NCBI GenBank assembly: GCA_017429695.1
Contig: JAFROK010000042.1
Coordinates: 1 to 64,000, forward strand
Direction of reading: 5' to 3'
Length of the DNA: 64,000 bases
DNA from: Clostridia bacterium
Lineage (GTDB): Bacteria > Bacillota > Clostridia > Christensenellales > Aristaeellaceae
Shown here one piece after another: positions 18,736-27,136 of this stretch. The notes beneath the pieces were generated by a model. That model worked only from the letters and a program-made list of their open reading frames with translations. It did no database searches and was not told the DNA's origin. The position numbers were made by a program, and so were the translations under genes. How positions within the stretch are numbered: the first letter of the stretch is position 1; each line of letters opens with the position of its first letter.

Positions 18736-19866
18736 TCAGTTCAGCTCTTTCCAGGCCTGCTGCAGCATTTCGATGATGTTCAGGTGCTGCGGGCAGGCGG
18801 CCTCACAGGCGCCGCAGCCGATACAGTTATCGGCGCCTTTTTTCTTTTCCCGGATGTTCCGGAACTGCCAGTCGCTGTTCGGATCAATATCGTAGAGGGA
18901 AACATTGTTCCAGGCAGAGAAAATGCCGGGAATGTTGACTTCGTTCGGGCAGGGCATGCAGTAGCGGCAGCCGGTGCAGCCGATCTTTGTCCGGCTGATA
19001 TAGGCATTGCGCACATCATCCATCAGTTTCAGCTCATCCTCGGTCATGATGCCGGTTTCCACGGTATCGAAGATCCGGAGGTTTTCGTCGATCTGTTCTG
19101 CCTCGTTGCAGCCGGAGAGGACCACGCCGACCTCGGGATGGTTGCACAGCCAGCGGAATGCCCATTCCACCGCAGAACGCTTTACCGGAAATGCGTCGTA
19201 CAGCGTCTGAACGTTCGAAGGGGCTTTGGAAAGGCGGCCGCCCAGCAGGCCTTCCATGATGACTACCGGGATTCCTTTGCTGCCGGCGAGCTCCAGGCCC
19301 TTCGTTCCGGCCTGGTTACCGATATCCATGAAGTTGTACTGAATCTGGACCATGTCCCAGTCCCAGTCATTCAGGATATACTCGAAATCCTCATAGGGAC
19401 CGTGGAAAGAGAAGCACTTGTAGCGGATCTTTCCTTCTTTTTTCATATCGTCAAAGAAGGCGGGGGCGCCGATGGACTTGAAGTATTCCCATTTTTCCTT
19501 ATTGATGCCATGCATCAGGTAAAAATCAATATGGTCTGTCTGCAGTTTTTTCAGCTCTTCTGCCAGGAGCGCTTCCATGCTGGTCCGGTCTCTCACCGCC
19601 TCCGCCGGCATCTTGGTGGCAATGGTGACCTTTTCCCGGTAGCCATCGCGCAGGGCCTTGCCCAGCACAATCTCCGAGGTTTTATCCAGGTAGACATAGG
19701 CGGTATCGATGTAGGTGACGCCGCCGTCGATGGCCCGCCGGATCAGGGAAATGGCTTTCTGCTCATCGATGACGCTGTCCCCGGAGGGGGCGCCGTTGAA
19801 ACGCATGCAGCCCAGGCCGAAGGCGGAAGACTGGATGCCGAGTTTGCCCATGGTACGGTATTTCAT
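18736..19866 (-). CDS. Aldo/keto reductase with C-terminal 4Fe-4S ferredoxin domain
   Basis: 376 residues from ATG 19866 behind AAGGAGG. The N-terminal TIM barrel (GKLGIQSSAFGLGCMRF, DTAYVY, DFYLMHG) is the NAD(P)H-dependent oxidoreductase fold. The C-terminus carries C-T-G-C-R-Y-C-M-P-C-P and C-I-G-C-G-A-C-E-A-A-C-P, giving two 4Fe-4S clusters as in other clostridial members. It is the second gene after the GH10 enzyme (13-base gap), both behind the MerR-type promoter at 21146-21176. MerR-controlled ferredoxin-type aldo/keto reductases are common in Clostridia. The substrate is unknown; a sugar or aldehyde is plausible. Confidence 0.88.
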   Translation of the reverse strand: MKYRTMGKLGIQSSAFGLGCMRFNGAPSGDSVIDEQKAISLIRRAIDGGVTYIDTAYVYLDKTSEIVLGKALRDGYREKVTIATKMPAEAVRDRTSMEALLAEELKKLQTDHIDFYLMHGINKEKWEYFKSIGAPAFFDDMKKEGKIRYKCFSFHGPYEDFEYILNDWDWDMVQIQYNFMDIGNQAGTKGLELAGSKGIPVVIMEGLLGGRLSKAPSNVQTLYDAFPVKRSAVEWAFRWLCNHPEVGVVLSGCNEAEQIDENLRIFDTVETGIMTEDELKLMDDVRNAYISRTKIGCTGCRYCMPCPNEVNIPGIFSAWNNVSLYDIDPNSDWQFRNIREKKKGADNCIGCGACEAACPQHLNIIEMLQQAWKELN

Positions 19867-19879
19867 TGCCGGTTCCTCC

Positions 19880-21100
19880 TTATGCTTTCACGGTCAGTTC
19901 AGAATCAATGTTTTTGTTCAGGGACAGTGCGGCGCTGCCATGCGGGGTGCTCAGGACATAATTGCCTTTGAAACCGGAGAAGGACAGGAAGCCTTCGCTG
20001 TCCGTCGCCAGGGTTTCATGGGTTTCCCATTCGGTGTGGATCAGTTGCTGCAGGGCGTAATAAGAAGGCTTTTCGGTATTGTCCGCATGGACGAAGCCGG
20101 AAGGCGCCTTCAGCCAGCAGCCATCATTGAAATCCCAGGTGGTGATGGCTTCCACCAGCGGATGGGCGAAGAGAACGGAATACATTTCTGAGATTTCCCG
20201 GGCCTGCCGTTCCTCACCTTCAGGCGTGCTGGGCCATTCGTCCACCTGCCAGTCGTTCAGGTCCACGATGTGCGCGGGCATGATTTCGCCGGAGATCAGG
20301 GTGTTTTCCGTAAAGTGAATCGGCAGGCCAAAGCGGGCATACCTTGTCAGCACGTCGTTCAGCTTTTCCAGGCCCCAGTATCCCTGGTGCTGATGGCTCT
20401 GGATACCGATGGCGCTGATCGGCACACCAGCTTCCAGCAGGCCTTCAATCAGGATTTCATAGGCGGAACTGGTGTTGAAATCGTTGATCAGGAGCACGGC
20501 ATCCGGATTGCTTTCCTTCGCGGCGGCGAATACTTCCTTTACCAGGCGGATGCGGCCTTTTTCCTGGCAGATGCGGGTAATGGCGTTGTCATACTTGTCG
20601 AACACCGGCATAATGACCACTTCGTTGATGACGTCCCACATATCGACGATGCCTTTATAGGCGGTGACATCCCGGTGAATCCGTTCCAGCTGGCGGGACA
20701 GGATTTCCGCGTTTGAATACTGCATCAGCCAGGGAGCGCAGGCAGTATGCCAGCAAAGGGGATGCCCCTTGACCCGGACGCCTTTTTCCTGCAGCCATTT
20801 TGCTGCCGCCATGGTTTCTGTATAGGCGGTGTTTCCTTCAGAAGGCTCATAACGTCCCCAGTAGAAGGGCAGGGTGCCGTAGTTGAAGAGCTTCAGCCAT
20901 TTTTCCATGCGCTGCGAAAGAAAAGCGTGCTCTTTTTCATCCTGTGTTTTCATCATGGCCACCGCATCAAAGGCGCCGCAGCCGAAAAGGAACTGATGGG
21001 AAACCTGGTCAATCCGGACAGACTGGTTTGCGGCCGGCGTTCCGTCCGGATTCAGGAGCCGCAGGCGGGCATCTGCCCGGCGGTGTTTCAGCTGGTCCAT
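19880..21100 (-). CDS. Intracellular glycoside hydrolase family 10 (xylanase-type)
   Basis: 406 residues from ATG 21100 behind AAGGAGG. The GH10 motifs are present: GHPLCWH, the acid/base region DMWDVINEV (Glu near residue 158) and the nucleophile region HFTEN (Glu near residue 266). Trp and Asn residues also suit a beta-1,4-xylan site. There is no signal peptide, so it should act inside the cell, on imported xylo-oligosaccharides rather than polymer. The aldo/keto reductase gene follows in the same operon and a sugar-phosphate isomerase gene diverges from it, which suggests pentose or oligosaccharide use. MerR-type control of a xylanase is unusual. Confidence 0.88.
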   Translation of the reverse strand: MDQLKHRRADARLRLLNPDGTPAANQSVRIDQVSHQFLFGCGAFDAVAMMKTQDEKEHAFLSQRMEKWLKLFNYGTLPFYWGRYEPSEGNTAYTETMAAAKWLQEKGVRVKGHPLCWHTACAPWLMQYSNAEILSRQLERIHRDVTAYKGIVDMWDVINEVVIMPVFDKYDNAITRICQEKGRIRLVKEVFAAAKESNPDAVLLINDFNTSSAYEILIEGLLEAGVPISAIGIQSHQHQGYWGLEKLNDVLTRYARFGLPIHFTENTLISGEIMPAHIVDLNDWQVDEWPSTPEGEERQAREISEMYSVLFAHPLVEAITTWDFNDGCWLKAPSGFVHADNTEKPSYYALQQLIHTEWETHETLATDSEGFLSFSGFKGNYVLSTPHGSAALSLNKNIDSELTVKA

Positions 21101-21145
21101 GTTGCTTTTCCTCCTTGCAGGGTGTTTTTTTCTGCTTTCACAGGC

Positions 21146-21176
21146 ATCTTAAACCTTAAAGTTTACTCTAAGTCAA
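21146..21176 (-). promoter_or_regulatory. MerR-type promoter/operator of the xylanase/aldo-keto reductase operon
   Basis: On the minus strand: TTGACT (21176-21171), a 19-base spacer, TAAGAT (21151-21146), with the dyad CTTAGAGTAAACTTTAAG. It differs from the copy at 15655-15685 by one base across TTGACT and the dyad, and has the same -10. Confidence 0.78.
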
Positions 21177-21213
21177 TAGTACAGACATTTTTTCTTTTCC
21201 ACGCATGTTAGTC

Positions 21214-21242
21214 TTGCCAATGCGGCCGGTTCCATATACAAT
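21214..21242 (+). promoter_or_regulatory. Promoter of the broken isomerase gene
   Basis: TTGCCA (21214-21219), a 17-base spacer, TACAAT (21237-21242). An AGGAGG site lies close before the ATG at 21297. Confidence 0.6.
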
Positions 21243-21296
21243 GCAGGCAGCAAAACCAACACAGCGAAAAAAAAGAACATACAGGAGGGACAGATC

Positions 21297-22139
21297 ATGT
21301 TACTGGGCGGAACGGTAGCCGGGGAGTACCGGCATCCGGCAGAATGGGAAAAAGCACTGGCGGCGTCCGGATTCCGGGCAATTACGGCGCCTTTTTCATG
21401 TCATACGCCCCGGGAGGAAATCCGGGCGTATTGTGAAATCGCGGTCCGGCATCGGGTGATGATCGCCGAAATCGGCGTATGGAAAAACCTGCTGGATCCG
21501 GATACGGACAAAGCAAGGGAAGCCATGGCATATGCCAAAGGGCAGCTGGCACTGGCGGAGGAAACCGGCATTCCGTGCTGCGTGAATATTGCCGGTACGC
21601 CCGGCAGCGCCGGCTGGGACGCGGCGGATCCGCTGAATTATACAAAAGAAGTGTATGACCGGACGGTGGACAGTATCCGGGAGATCCTGGATGCGGTGAA
21701 ACCGTAGCAGGCATTCTACTGCATTGAGCCGATGCCCTGGATGGTACCGGACGGGCCGGATGAATACCTGCAGCTGATCCGGGACGTGGACCGGGTACAG
21801 TTCGGCGCGCATATGGATTTTGTGAATATGATCAACTGCCCGCGGCGTTATCTGGCGCCGGAGGCGTTCATTGAGGACTGCTTCCGGAAACTGGGGCCGT
21901 ATATCAAAAGCACCCATATCAAGGACAGCCGGATGGATCCGCTGCGGCTGACGACCCTGATTGAGGAATGCTCCCCCGGGGAGGGAACCCTGGATTATCC
22001 GGAAGTGCTCCGGATCATGGATCGGTACCTGCCGGCGGATGCGCCGGTGCTGCTGGAGCATATGCAGACGCCAGAGGAATACCGGACAGCCTATGACTAT
22101 GTGGCCCGGAAAGCGGCGGAAGCCGGCGTCAGTATCTGA
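21297..22139 (+). pseudogene. Sugar phosphate isomerase/epimerase interrupted by one in-frame TAG
   Basis: Translation from ATG 21297 (RBS AGGAGG) is interrupted at TAG 21705-21707 and continues in the same frame to TGA 22137-22139, giving 280 codons if the TAG is read through. Both halves form one xylose-isomerase-like TIM barrel: EIGVWKNLLDP and GIPCCVNIAG before the stop, then FYCIEPMPWM, GAHMDFVNM and IKSTHIKDSRMD after it. A single change from a sense codon such as AAG or CAG would explain it. TAG is a true stop for other genes here, so recoding is unlikely. It may be a recent mutation, a sequencing error, or make a 136-residue fragment. It diverges from the xylanase operon. Confidence 0.82.
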
Positions 22140-22156
22140 GGACTGGGAAGACATGG

Positions 22157-22189
22157 AAAAGGCGCCCTCCACGACGGAGAGCGCCTTTT
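22157..22189 (+). terminator. Bidirectional terminator between isomerase and exporter genes
   Basis: AAAAGGCGC (22157-22165) pairs with GCGCCTTTT (22181-22189), with CTCC/GGAG extending the stem. The A/T flanks let it work on both strands, and the genes on each side converge on it. Confidence 0.8.
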
Positions 22190-22200
22190 AAACGTGCCTG

Positions 22201-24285
22201 TCAGCCTTCGGCGGCTTTGCGGCACGGTTTCATATCCAGGGTGGTCCGGACAATCAGCTTATCGAGCAGCAGCAGCGCCGCGGGCAGAAGCAGCAGCACA
22301 ACAGTGACCGACAGCAGCGCGCCGCGGGCAATCAGCCGGCACATGGTGGAAATCATGTCAATATTGGAATACAGGCCGACGCCGTATGTGGCGGCAAAGA
22401 AGCCAAAACCGGAAACCAGTATGCTCTGGGCGGAGGAAGAGACCGCCTGCTCAATGGCTTCTTTTTTGCCGGCGCCTGCGATCCGCTTTTGCTTATAGCG
22501 GGTGGTCATCAGGATCGCATAGTCCACGGTGGCGCCAAGCTGGATGGTGGAGATCAGGATCGGGGCGATGAACGGCAGCTCCGTTCCTGTATAGAACGGG
22601 ATGCAGAGGTTCATGGCGATGGCCAGCTCAATGACCGCCACCAGGATGACCGGCAGGGTGAGTGACTTCTGCACCAGCAGGATGATGACAAATATCGCGA
22701 TAATGGAGATCAGGCTGACAACCGTGAAGTCGTGGTCCGTGCAGGCGATCAGGTCTTTTGTGCAGGGGGCCTCGCCGATCAGCATACCGCCCTGGTCATA
22801 TTTCTTCAGGATGGTGTTCAGCTGATCAATCTGTGCGTTGATTTCATCCGTGGATATGACATATTCGGAACTGATCAGCATCAGCTGGTACCGGTCGCTT
22901 CTGACCAGCTTCAGTACGTTTTCCGGCAGGATGCTTTCCGGGATTTTCGTGGTCATCAGCGTATTGACGCCGAGCACATTCCGGACGCCGTTCACCTGTT
23001 TCATCTCATCCGCCATGGCCAGCACGTCTTCGTTGGAAACATCCGCATCCACCAGCAACAGATGGGCCGTGGAGGTGCCAAAGGTATCCTCCAGCTTTTT
23101 GTTGGCAATGACTGACGGCAGATCTGATGGCATGACTTTGCTCATATCATAGTATTTGGCGACGTTTGCATAGCCGTAGAACGCGGGGACGCAAAGGAGC
23201 GCCAGGATAATGCACAGTACCTTGTAATGCTTTGCCACAAAGCGGCCGATAAAGTGAACGTTCGGCAGCAGGGGCTTGTGGCTGGTCTTTTCAATGATGC
23301 CGTCGCAGATGCGGATTACTGCGGGGAGCAGGACCACCGTTCCCAGGACACCCAGGATGACGCCCTTGCTCATGACGATGCCAAGGTCCTTGCCAAGAGC
23401 AAAACTCATGAAGCAGATGGAAACAAACCCGGCAACCGTTGTCAGGCTGGAACCGAGGATGGAGGAGAAGGTCAGGTGAATGGCTTCCGCCATAGCTTCA
23501 TCTTTATCGTCCGTCAGCTTTTTCTGCTCGGAATAGCTGTGCCACAGGAAAATGGAATAATCGAGCGTGACACCCAGCTGGAGCACTGCGGCAACTGCCC
23601 GGGTGATATAGCTGATTTCCCCGAGAAAGTAATTGCTGCCCATGTTCCAGAGAATGGTGACGCCGATGCACAGCAGGAACAGGATCGGCAGCAGGAAGGA
23701 TTCCATGGTAATCATCAGCACGACGGTGCACAGGGCCACCGCGATGGCCACATAAATGGCTTCCTGCTGTTCCACCAGTTCCTTGGTATCGGTTACCACC
23801 GCGGACAGGCCGGAAACGAAGCAGCGGGTTCCGGCAATTTTCCGGATTTCCTGGATGGCTGCCATGGTTTCCTCAGAGGAAGAAGAGGAGTCGAAGAACA
23901 CCGCGGACAGCGTTGCGTTGCCCCGCTGGATCAGCTGCTTATAGGAATCCGGAATCGGAAGCACGTCAATCGGCACGCCCTTTGTCAGGGATGCGTATCC
24001 CAGGACGCTTTCCACATGCGGAACTTTCCGGATATCGTTTTCCAGAACGGCCTGTTCCATCGCATTCATGCCTTCGGTGACCAGCAGGGAGAAGGCGCCT
24101 TTTCCGAAATCCTCCATCAGGATATCCTGGCCTTTGACCGTTTCCAGGTCGGAAGGGAGATAATACAGCAGGTCATATTTGGTTTTGGTGGCCGCCATAC
24201 CCAGTACCGACGGAACGAGCAGGACCAGGCATACGATGACAACCAGCACCCGGTGGCGGACCAGCCATTTGGTAAACGCTTTCAC
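22201..24285 (-). CDS. MMPL/RND-family membrane exporter
   Basis: 694 residues from GTG 24285, chosen because AGGAGG lies 7 bases before it; longer readings from 24300 or 24372 would start at or upstream of that site. Two repeats of the RND plan are visible: a helix, an extracellular loop of about 150 residues, then a block of five or so helices (for example YVAIAVALCTVVLMITMES and GVTLDYSIFLWHSYSE), repeated in the second half (LGATVDYAILMTTRYKQ). The conserved D-Y-S and D-Y-A segments are the proton-relay region of MMPL proteins. It probably exports a lipid, hydrophobic drug or peptide using the proton gradient. A TetR gene diverges from it with shared operators. Confidence 0.88.
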   Translation of the reverse strand: MKAFTKWLVRHRVLVVIVCLVLLVPSVLGMAATKTKYDLLYYLPSDLETVKGQDILMEDFGKGAFSLLVTEGMNAMEQAVLENDIRKVPHVESVLGYASLTKGVPIDVLPIPDSYKQLIQRGNATLSAVFFDSSSSSEETMAAIQEIRKIAGTRCFVSGLSAVVTDTKELVEQQEAIYVAIAVALCTVVLMITMESFLLPILFLLCIGVTILWNMGSNYFLGEISYITRAVAAVLQLGVTLDYSIFLWHSYSEQKKLTDDKDEAMAEAIHLTFSSILGSSLTTVAGFVSICFMSFALGKDLGIVMSKGVILGVLGTVVLLPAVIRICDGIIEKTSHKPLLPNVHFIGRFVAKHYKVLCIILALLCVPAFYGYANVAKYYDMSKVMPSDLPSVIANKKLEDTFGTSTAHLLLVDADVSNEDVLAMADEMKQVNGVRNVLGVNTLMTTKIPESILPENVLKLVRSDRYQLMLISSEYVISTDEINAQIDQLNTILKKYDQGGMLIGEAPCTKDLIACTDHDFTVVSLISIIAIFVIILLVQKSLTLPVILVAVIELAIAMNLCIPFYTGTELPFIAPILISTIQLGATVDYAILMTTRYKQKRIAGAGKKEAIEQAVSSSAQSILVSGFGFFAATYGVGLYSNIDMISTMCRLIARGALLSVTVVLLLLPAALLLLDKLIVRTTLDMKPCRKAAEG

Positions 24286-24311
24286 GGAAAAACCTCCTAT
24301 CATATCGATAA

Positions 24312-24326
24312 TCAACACGGTGTTGA
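24312..24326. promoter_or_regulatory. Palindromic operator downstream of the exporter promoter
   Basis: TCAACAC-G-GTGTTGA, a perfect 7-bp dyad about 11-25 bases after the predicted start of exporter transcription. The half-site TCAACA recurs beside tetR. Confidence 0.55.
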
Positions 24327-24343
24327 CTATCTCAACGTAGTGA

Positions 24344-24372
24344 ATTATAATCACAAACGTGATCGAAAGCAA
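24344..24372 (-). promoter_or_regulatory. Promoter of the MMPL exporter
   Basis: On the minus strand: TTGCTT (24372-24367), a 17-base spacer, TATAAT (24349-24344). Confidence 0.6.
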
Positions 24373-24399
24373 TCATCAGATTCTTTAACGATCGTATAT

Positions 24400-24462
24400 T
24401 ATTCAACATCATACCACGCAGAGACAGGAGTATTCAACAGATAAGTGCCGGATTGTTGAATA
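24400..24462. promoter_or_regulatory. Operator cluster before the tetR gene
   Basis: TATTCAACA occurs at 24400-24408 and 24431-24439, and its inverse TGTTGAATA at 24454-24462, next to the AAGGAGG site of tetR. The element shares TCAACA with the palindrome at 24312-24326, so the regulator probably controls both genes. Confidence 0.5.
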
Positions 24463-24473
24463 AGGAGGACATC

Positions 24474-25043
24474 ATGACGGAAACAGGCAAAAAAGAAGAC
24501 CGCCGGGTACGGCGGACAAAGAAACTGCTGACACAGGCGCTGACAGAGCTGCTGCAGCAGAAGCAGGCCAAGGAAATTACCGTGAAGGAGCTGACGGACC
24601 TGGCGGATATGAACCGGGGGACGTTCTACCTGTATTACCGGGATGTTTTCGATATGCTGGAAAAGATCCGGAATGAGATGTTCGAACGCCTGAATACGAT
24701 TATTGCCCTGCATGAAAACGAGGATGTGACCGCCCAGACCAAGCCGATCCTGCTGGAGCTGTTTCGCTTTATTGCAGAAAATCGGGAAATGTGGCGGGTG
24801 ATGCTCAGTCTGAACGGGGATATGAATTTTTTGCACCAGCTGAATGAAGTGCTTCGCGAAAAATGCCTGAAGCTTTATCAGGCAACGGAGCAGAATGAAG
24901 ATGAGTTCGATTATCGCTACAGCTACGTGGTTTTCGGATCCGCCGGGATTATCCGGGCCTGGGTGAACCGGAACTGCCCGGAAAGCCCGGAGCAGATGGC
25001 GGAAATGACCAACCGGATGATTCTCAGCGGCGGGATTGCCTGA
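24474..25043 (+). CDS. TetR/AcrR-family transcriptional regulator
   Basis: 189 residues from ATG 24474 behind AAGGAGG. The N-terminal helix-turn-helix reads KEITVKELTDLADMNRGTFYLYYRDV (residues about 31-56), typical of TetR proteins; the remaining helices form the ligand domain. It diverges from the MMPL exporter, and TCAACA-type palindromes lie near both starts, so it should repress the exporter and itself until a ligand binds. The inducer is unknown. Its TGA directly abuts the stop codon of the convergent kinase gene. Confidence 0.88.
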   Translation: MTETGKKEDRRVRRTKKLLTQALTELLQQKQAKEITVKELTDLADMNRGTFYLYYRDVFDMLEKIRNEMFERLNTIIALHENEDVTAQTKPILLELFRFIAENREMWRVMLSLNGDMNFLHQLNEVLREKCLKLYQATEQNEDEFDYRYSYVVFGSAGIIRAWVNRNCPESPEQMAEMTNRMILSGGIA

Positions 25044-26429
25044 TCAGGCTTTTTCCCGGGGCAGGGTACAGGTCAGGACCAGCCGGTCGTTTTCCATGGC
25101 GGCATGAATTGTGCCGCCATGTTTTTCTGCGATCGCGGCGGCGATGGACAGCCCGATGCCGAAGCCGTTCTGTTTCTCCTTGCTGCGGGAGGAATCCGCC
25201 CGGTAGAAGCGGTTGAACAGCTGGGCGCACTGCTCTTTACTCAGCGGCTGCTCCGCTGTGTTGGCAATCCGGAGAATGGCGGACCGGCCATCATGGACGG
25301 CTTCGGCAAGAATGGTTCCGCCTTCCGGCGTATACTTGACCGCGTTGTCGCAGAGGGTGGACATCAGGCGCTGCAGGGAAGCCCGGTCTCCCGTGACGCG
25401 GAGATCCGGATCAGCGGTTATCTTCATTTCTTTTCCGCCGAATTCCGCCATGGCGGCAAAGGGTTCGGCGGTTTCCTCCAGCAGCGCGCCGAGGGAAACG
25501 CTTTCCATGGTCATGGCCGGATGCTCTTCCTCCATTCGGGAAAGATATACCAGTTCATCCACCAGGCGGCGCAGGGCTGCGGTCTGCTTCTGGGTGCTGC
25601 GGACCCACTGGTTGTCCGGCAGTTCCATATTCAGCAGTTCCATATTGGTGGAAATCACGGTCAGGGGCGTTTTCAGCTCATGGCCGGCATTGGTGATAAA
25701 TTGCTTTTGCTGTTCCATGTTCCGGATGGTGGGCCGGACGGCGTGGCGACTGGCCAGGGAGACCAGCAGGAGCGCCAGCAGGATGCCGCCCAGGCAGGCA
25801 ATACCGGAAATCAGGGCCAGGTTGCGGACGGATGTCAGCCGGGTTTCACAGTTCATCATGATGATGGCCTTCCGGCCGGAGGAATCAGCTTTGATGCGAA
25901 AAAGGTAGTCCCCGATATAGCCGCTTTCCTTTCCGGATTCCAGCGCCTGAGCAATCAGGGATTGGGCGGTTTCCTCATCGATATTTTCAGCGAAATTCAG
26001 GTTCGGGGCGCTGGGTTCGTCGTTTTCATCACAGAAGGCAAAGAACCAGATGGATTCGCTGGCGATGTTACGTACCTGGCGGCTCCGCCCGGCAAAACGT
26101 TCCGGCCGGAACTCCGGCAGCACCGGCCAGCCCTTTCCGGATTCCCGGGTGCTTTCGTCTTCGCTGCTGTTTTTTTCCCTGGAATTCCAGCCTTCCTTGT
26201 CTTCTCTTTTTGATTCTTTCTCTTCTCTTTTGGTTTCTTTCTCTTCCTCTGTCTTCTCCGGCATTTCAGCAAGGATAGCGTTGTCGGCAAGCAAAGACAG
26301 CGTGTCGGCCAGTTCGGTCCGCACGCTGAACAGATTTGCGATATTGACGATGGCAACCACCAGGACCATGGCGACGGTGAGCGTCAGCACGGTAATCCGG
26401 ATGAAACGATGCTGCAGTTTTCTGATCAT
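25044..26429 (-). CDS. Sensor histidine kinase
   Basis: 461 residues; ATG overlaps the regulator stop by 4 bases. There are two membrane helices (about residues 12-33 and 203-227), so the sensor loop lies outside. That loop starts with about 40 very charged residues rich in Glu, Lys and Arg (57-97) with no cysteine, followed by a small folded part. No clear HAMP domain is seen. The phosphoacceptor is H250 in NAGHELKTP; the ATPase lobe has DNAVKYTPEGG and GFGIGLSIA. It should phosphorylate the response regulator encoded just upstream in the operon. The signal is unknown; a charged loop could respond to cations or cationic peptides (inference). Confidence 0.9.
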   Translation of the reverse strand: MIRKLQHRFIRITVLTLTVAMVLVVAIVNIANLFSVRTELADTLSLLADNAILAEMPEKTEEEKETKREEKESKREDKEGWNSREKNSSEDESTRESGKGWPVLPEFRPERFAGRSRQVRNIASESIWFFAFCDENDEPSAPNLNFAENIDEETAQSLIAQALESGKESGYIGDYLFRIKADSSGRKAIIMMNCETRLTSVRNLALISGIACLGGILLALLLVSLASRHAVRPTIRNMEQQKQFITNAGHELKTPLTVISTNMELLNMELPDNQWVRSTQKQTAALRRLVDELVYLSRMEEEHPAMTMESVSLGALLEETAEPFAAMAEFGGKEMKITADPDLRVTGDRASLQRLMSTLCDNAVKYTPEGGTILAEAVHDGRSAILRIANTAEQPLSKEQCAQLFNRFYRADSSRSKEKQNGFGIGLSIAAAIAEKHGGTIHAAMENDRLVLTCTLPREKA

Positions 26430-27100
26430 GACTTTTTCTCCAGGGAATACCCGGTGCCGCGGTGGACCCGGATTTCCGTTACCGATCCCAGCTCGGCCAG
26501 CTTTTTGCGCAGCTGGGAGATATTGACCCAGACCACGTTGATTTCCGCTTCAGCGTCCCAGCCCCAGACCTTGTCCATCAGCTGCTGGACGGAGAAAAGC
26601 AGCCGGGGGTTTTCCATGAAAAGCTCCATGAGCTGGTAGAGTTTCCCGGTCAGGCGGACGGAGCGGCTGCCGCATTTCAGCTCGCAGTTTCCCTTGTCCA
26701 GGGAAAGATCTTCCCAGCGCAGCACATCCGGCACATAGTTTTCCCGCCGCCGCAGCATGGCCCGGATGCGGGCCATCAGCTCCCCGGCGTCGAAGGGCTT
26801 GGGCAGGTAATCGTCGGCGCCCGCGTCCAGGCCGGTGACCCGGTCCTCCACGGCGTCCCTAGCCGTCAGCAGCAGGCAAGGGACGGAACTGCCGGATTCC
26901 CGGATCTTTTTCAGGGCCTGGATGCCGTCCATCTTCGGCATCATCCAGTCCATGATGATCCCGTCATAGTTTTCAGCGGCTGCATAATCCACGGCGTCCT
27001 CTCCGTCGTAAACGGCATCCACCATATAGCCGGAACGCTCCAGCAGGGTTTTCAGGGCAGCGGACAGGTCCCGGTCATCTTCTGCGAATAATAGTTTCAT
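26426..27100 (-). CDS. OmpR/PhoB-family response regulator
   Basis: 224 residues from ATG 27100 (RBS GGGAG); a longer reading from 27157 would include a hairpin and is unlikely. The receiver domain has the acidic pair E7-D8, phosphoacceptor D51 (IIMDWMMP) and Lys in LPKPF. The C-terminal winged helix ends with the usual RGTGYSLE hairpin. It is encoded first and the kinase second, with ATGA coupling. The target genes are not evident; short direct repeats CTTAA(TAC)CTTAA lie just before the gene and might be an autoregulatory site. Confidence 0.93.
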   Translation of the reverse strand: MKLLFAEDDRDLSAALKTLLERSGYMVDAVYDGEDAVDYAAAENYDGIIMDWMMPKMDGIQALKKIRESGSSVPCLLLTARDAVEDRVTGLDAGADDYLPKPFDAGELMARIRAMLRRRENYVPDVLRWEDLSLDKGNCELKCGSRSVRLTGKLYQLMELFMENPRLLFSVQQLMDKVWGWDAEAEINVVWVNISQLRKKLAELGSVTEIRVHRGTGYSLEKKS

Positions 27101-27136
27101 CGTCTTCTCCCGTAAGTTTAAGGTATTAAGGGTAGG

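Noticed and set aside
21705-21707. TAG as a reassigned codon (for example pyrrolysine or glutamine)
   Set aside because: TAG terminates the DUF2974 gene (8855-8857) and the U32-like gene (15603-15605), so it is a normal stop here, and no PylT or recoding signal was seen.
15606-22200. Mobile element or island explaining the broken ABC and isomerase genes
   Set aside because: No transposase, integrase, terminal repeats or attachment sites were found; both lesions look like local deletion and point mutation.
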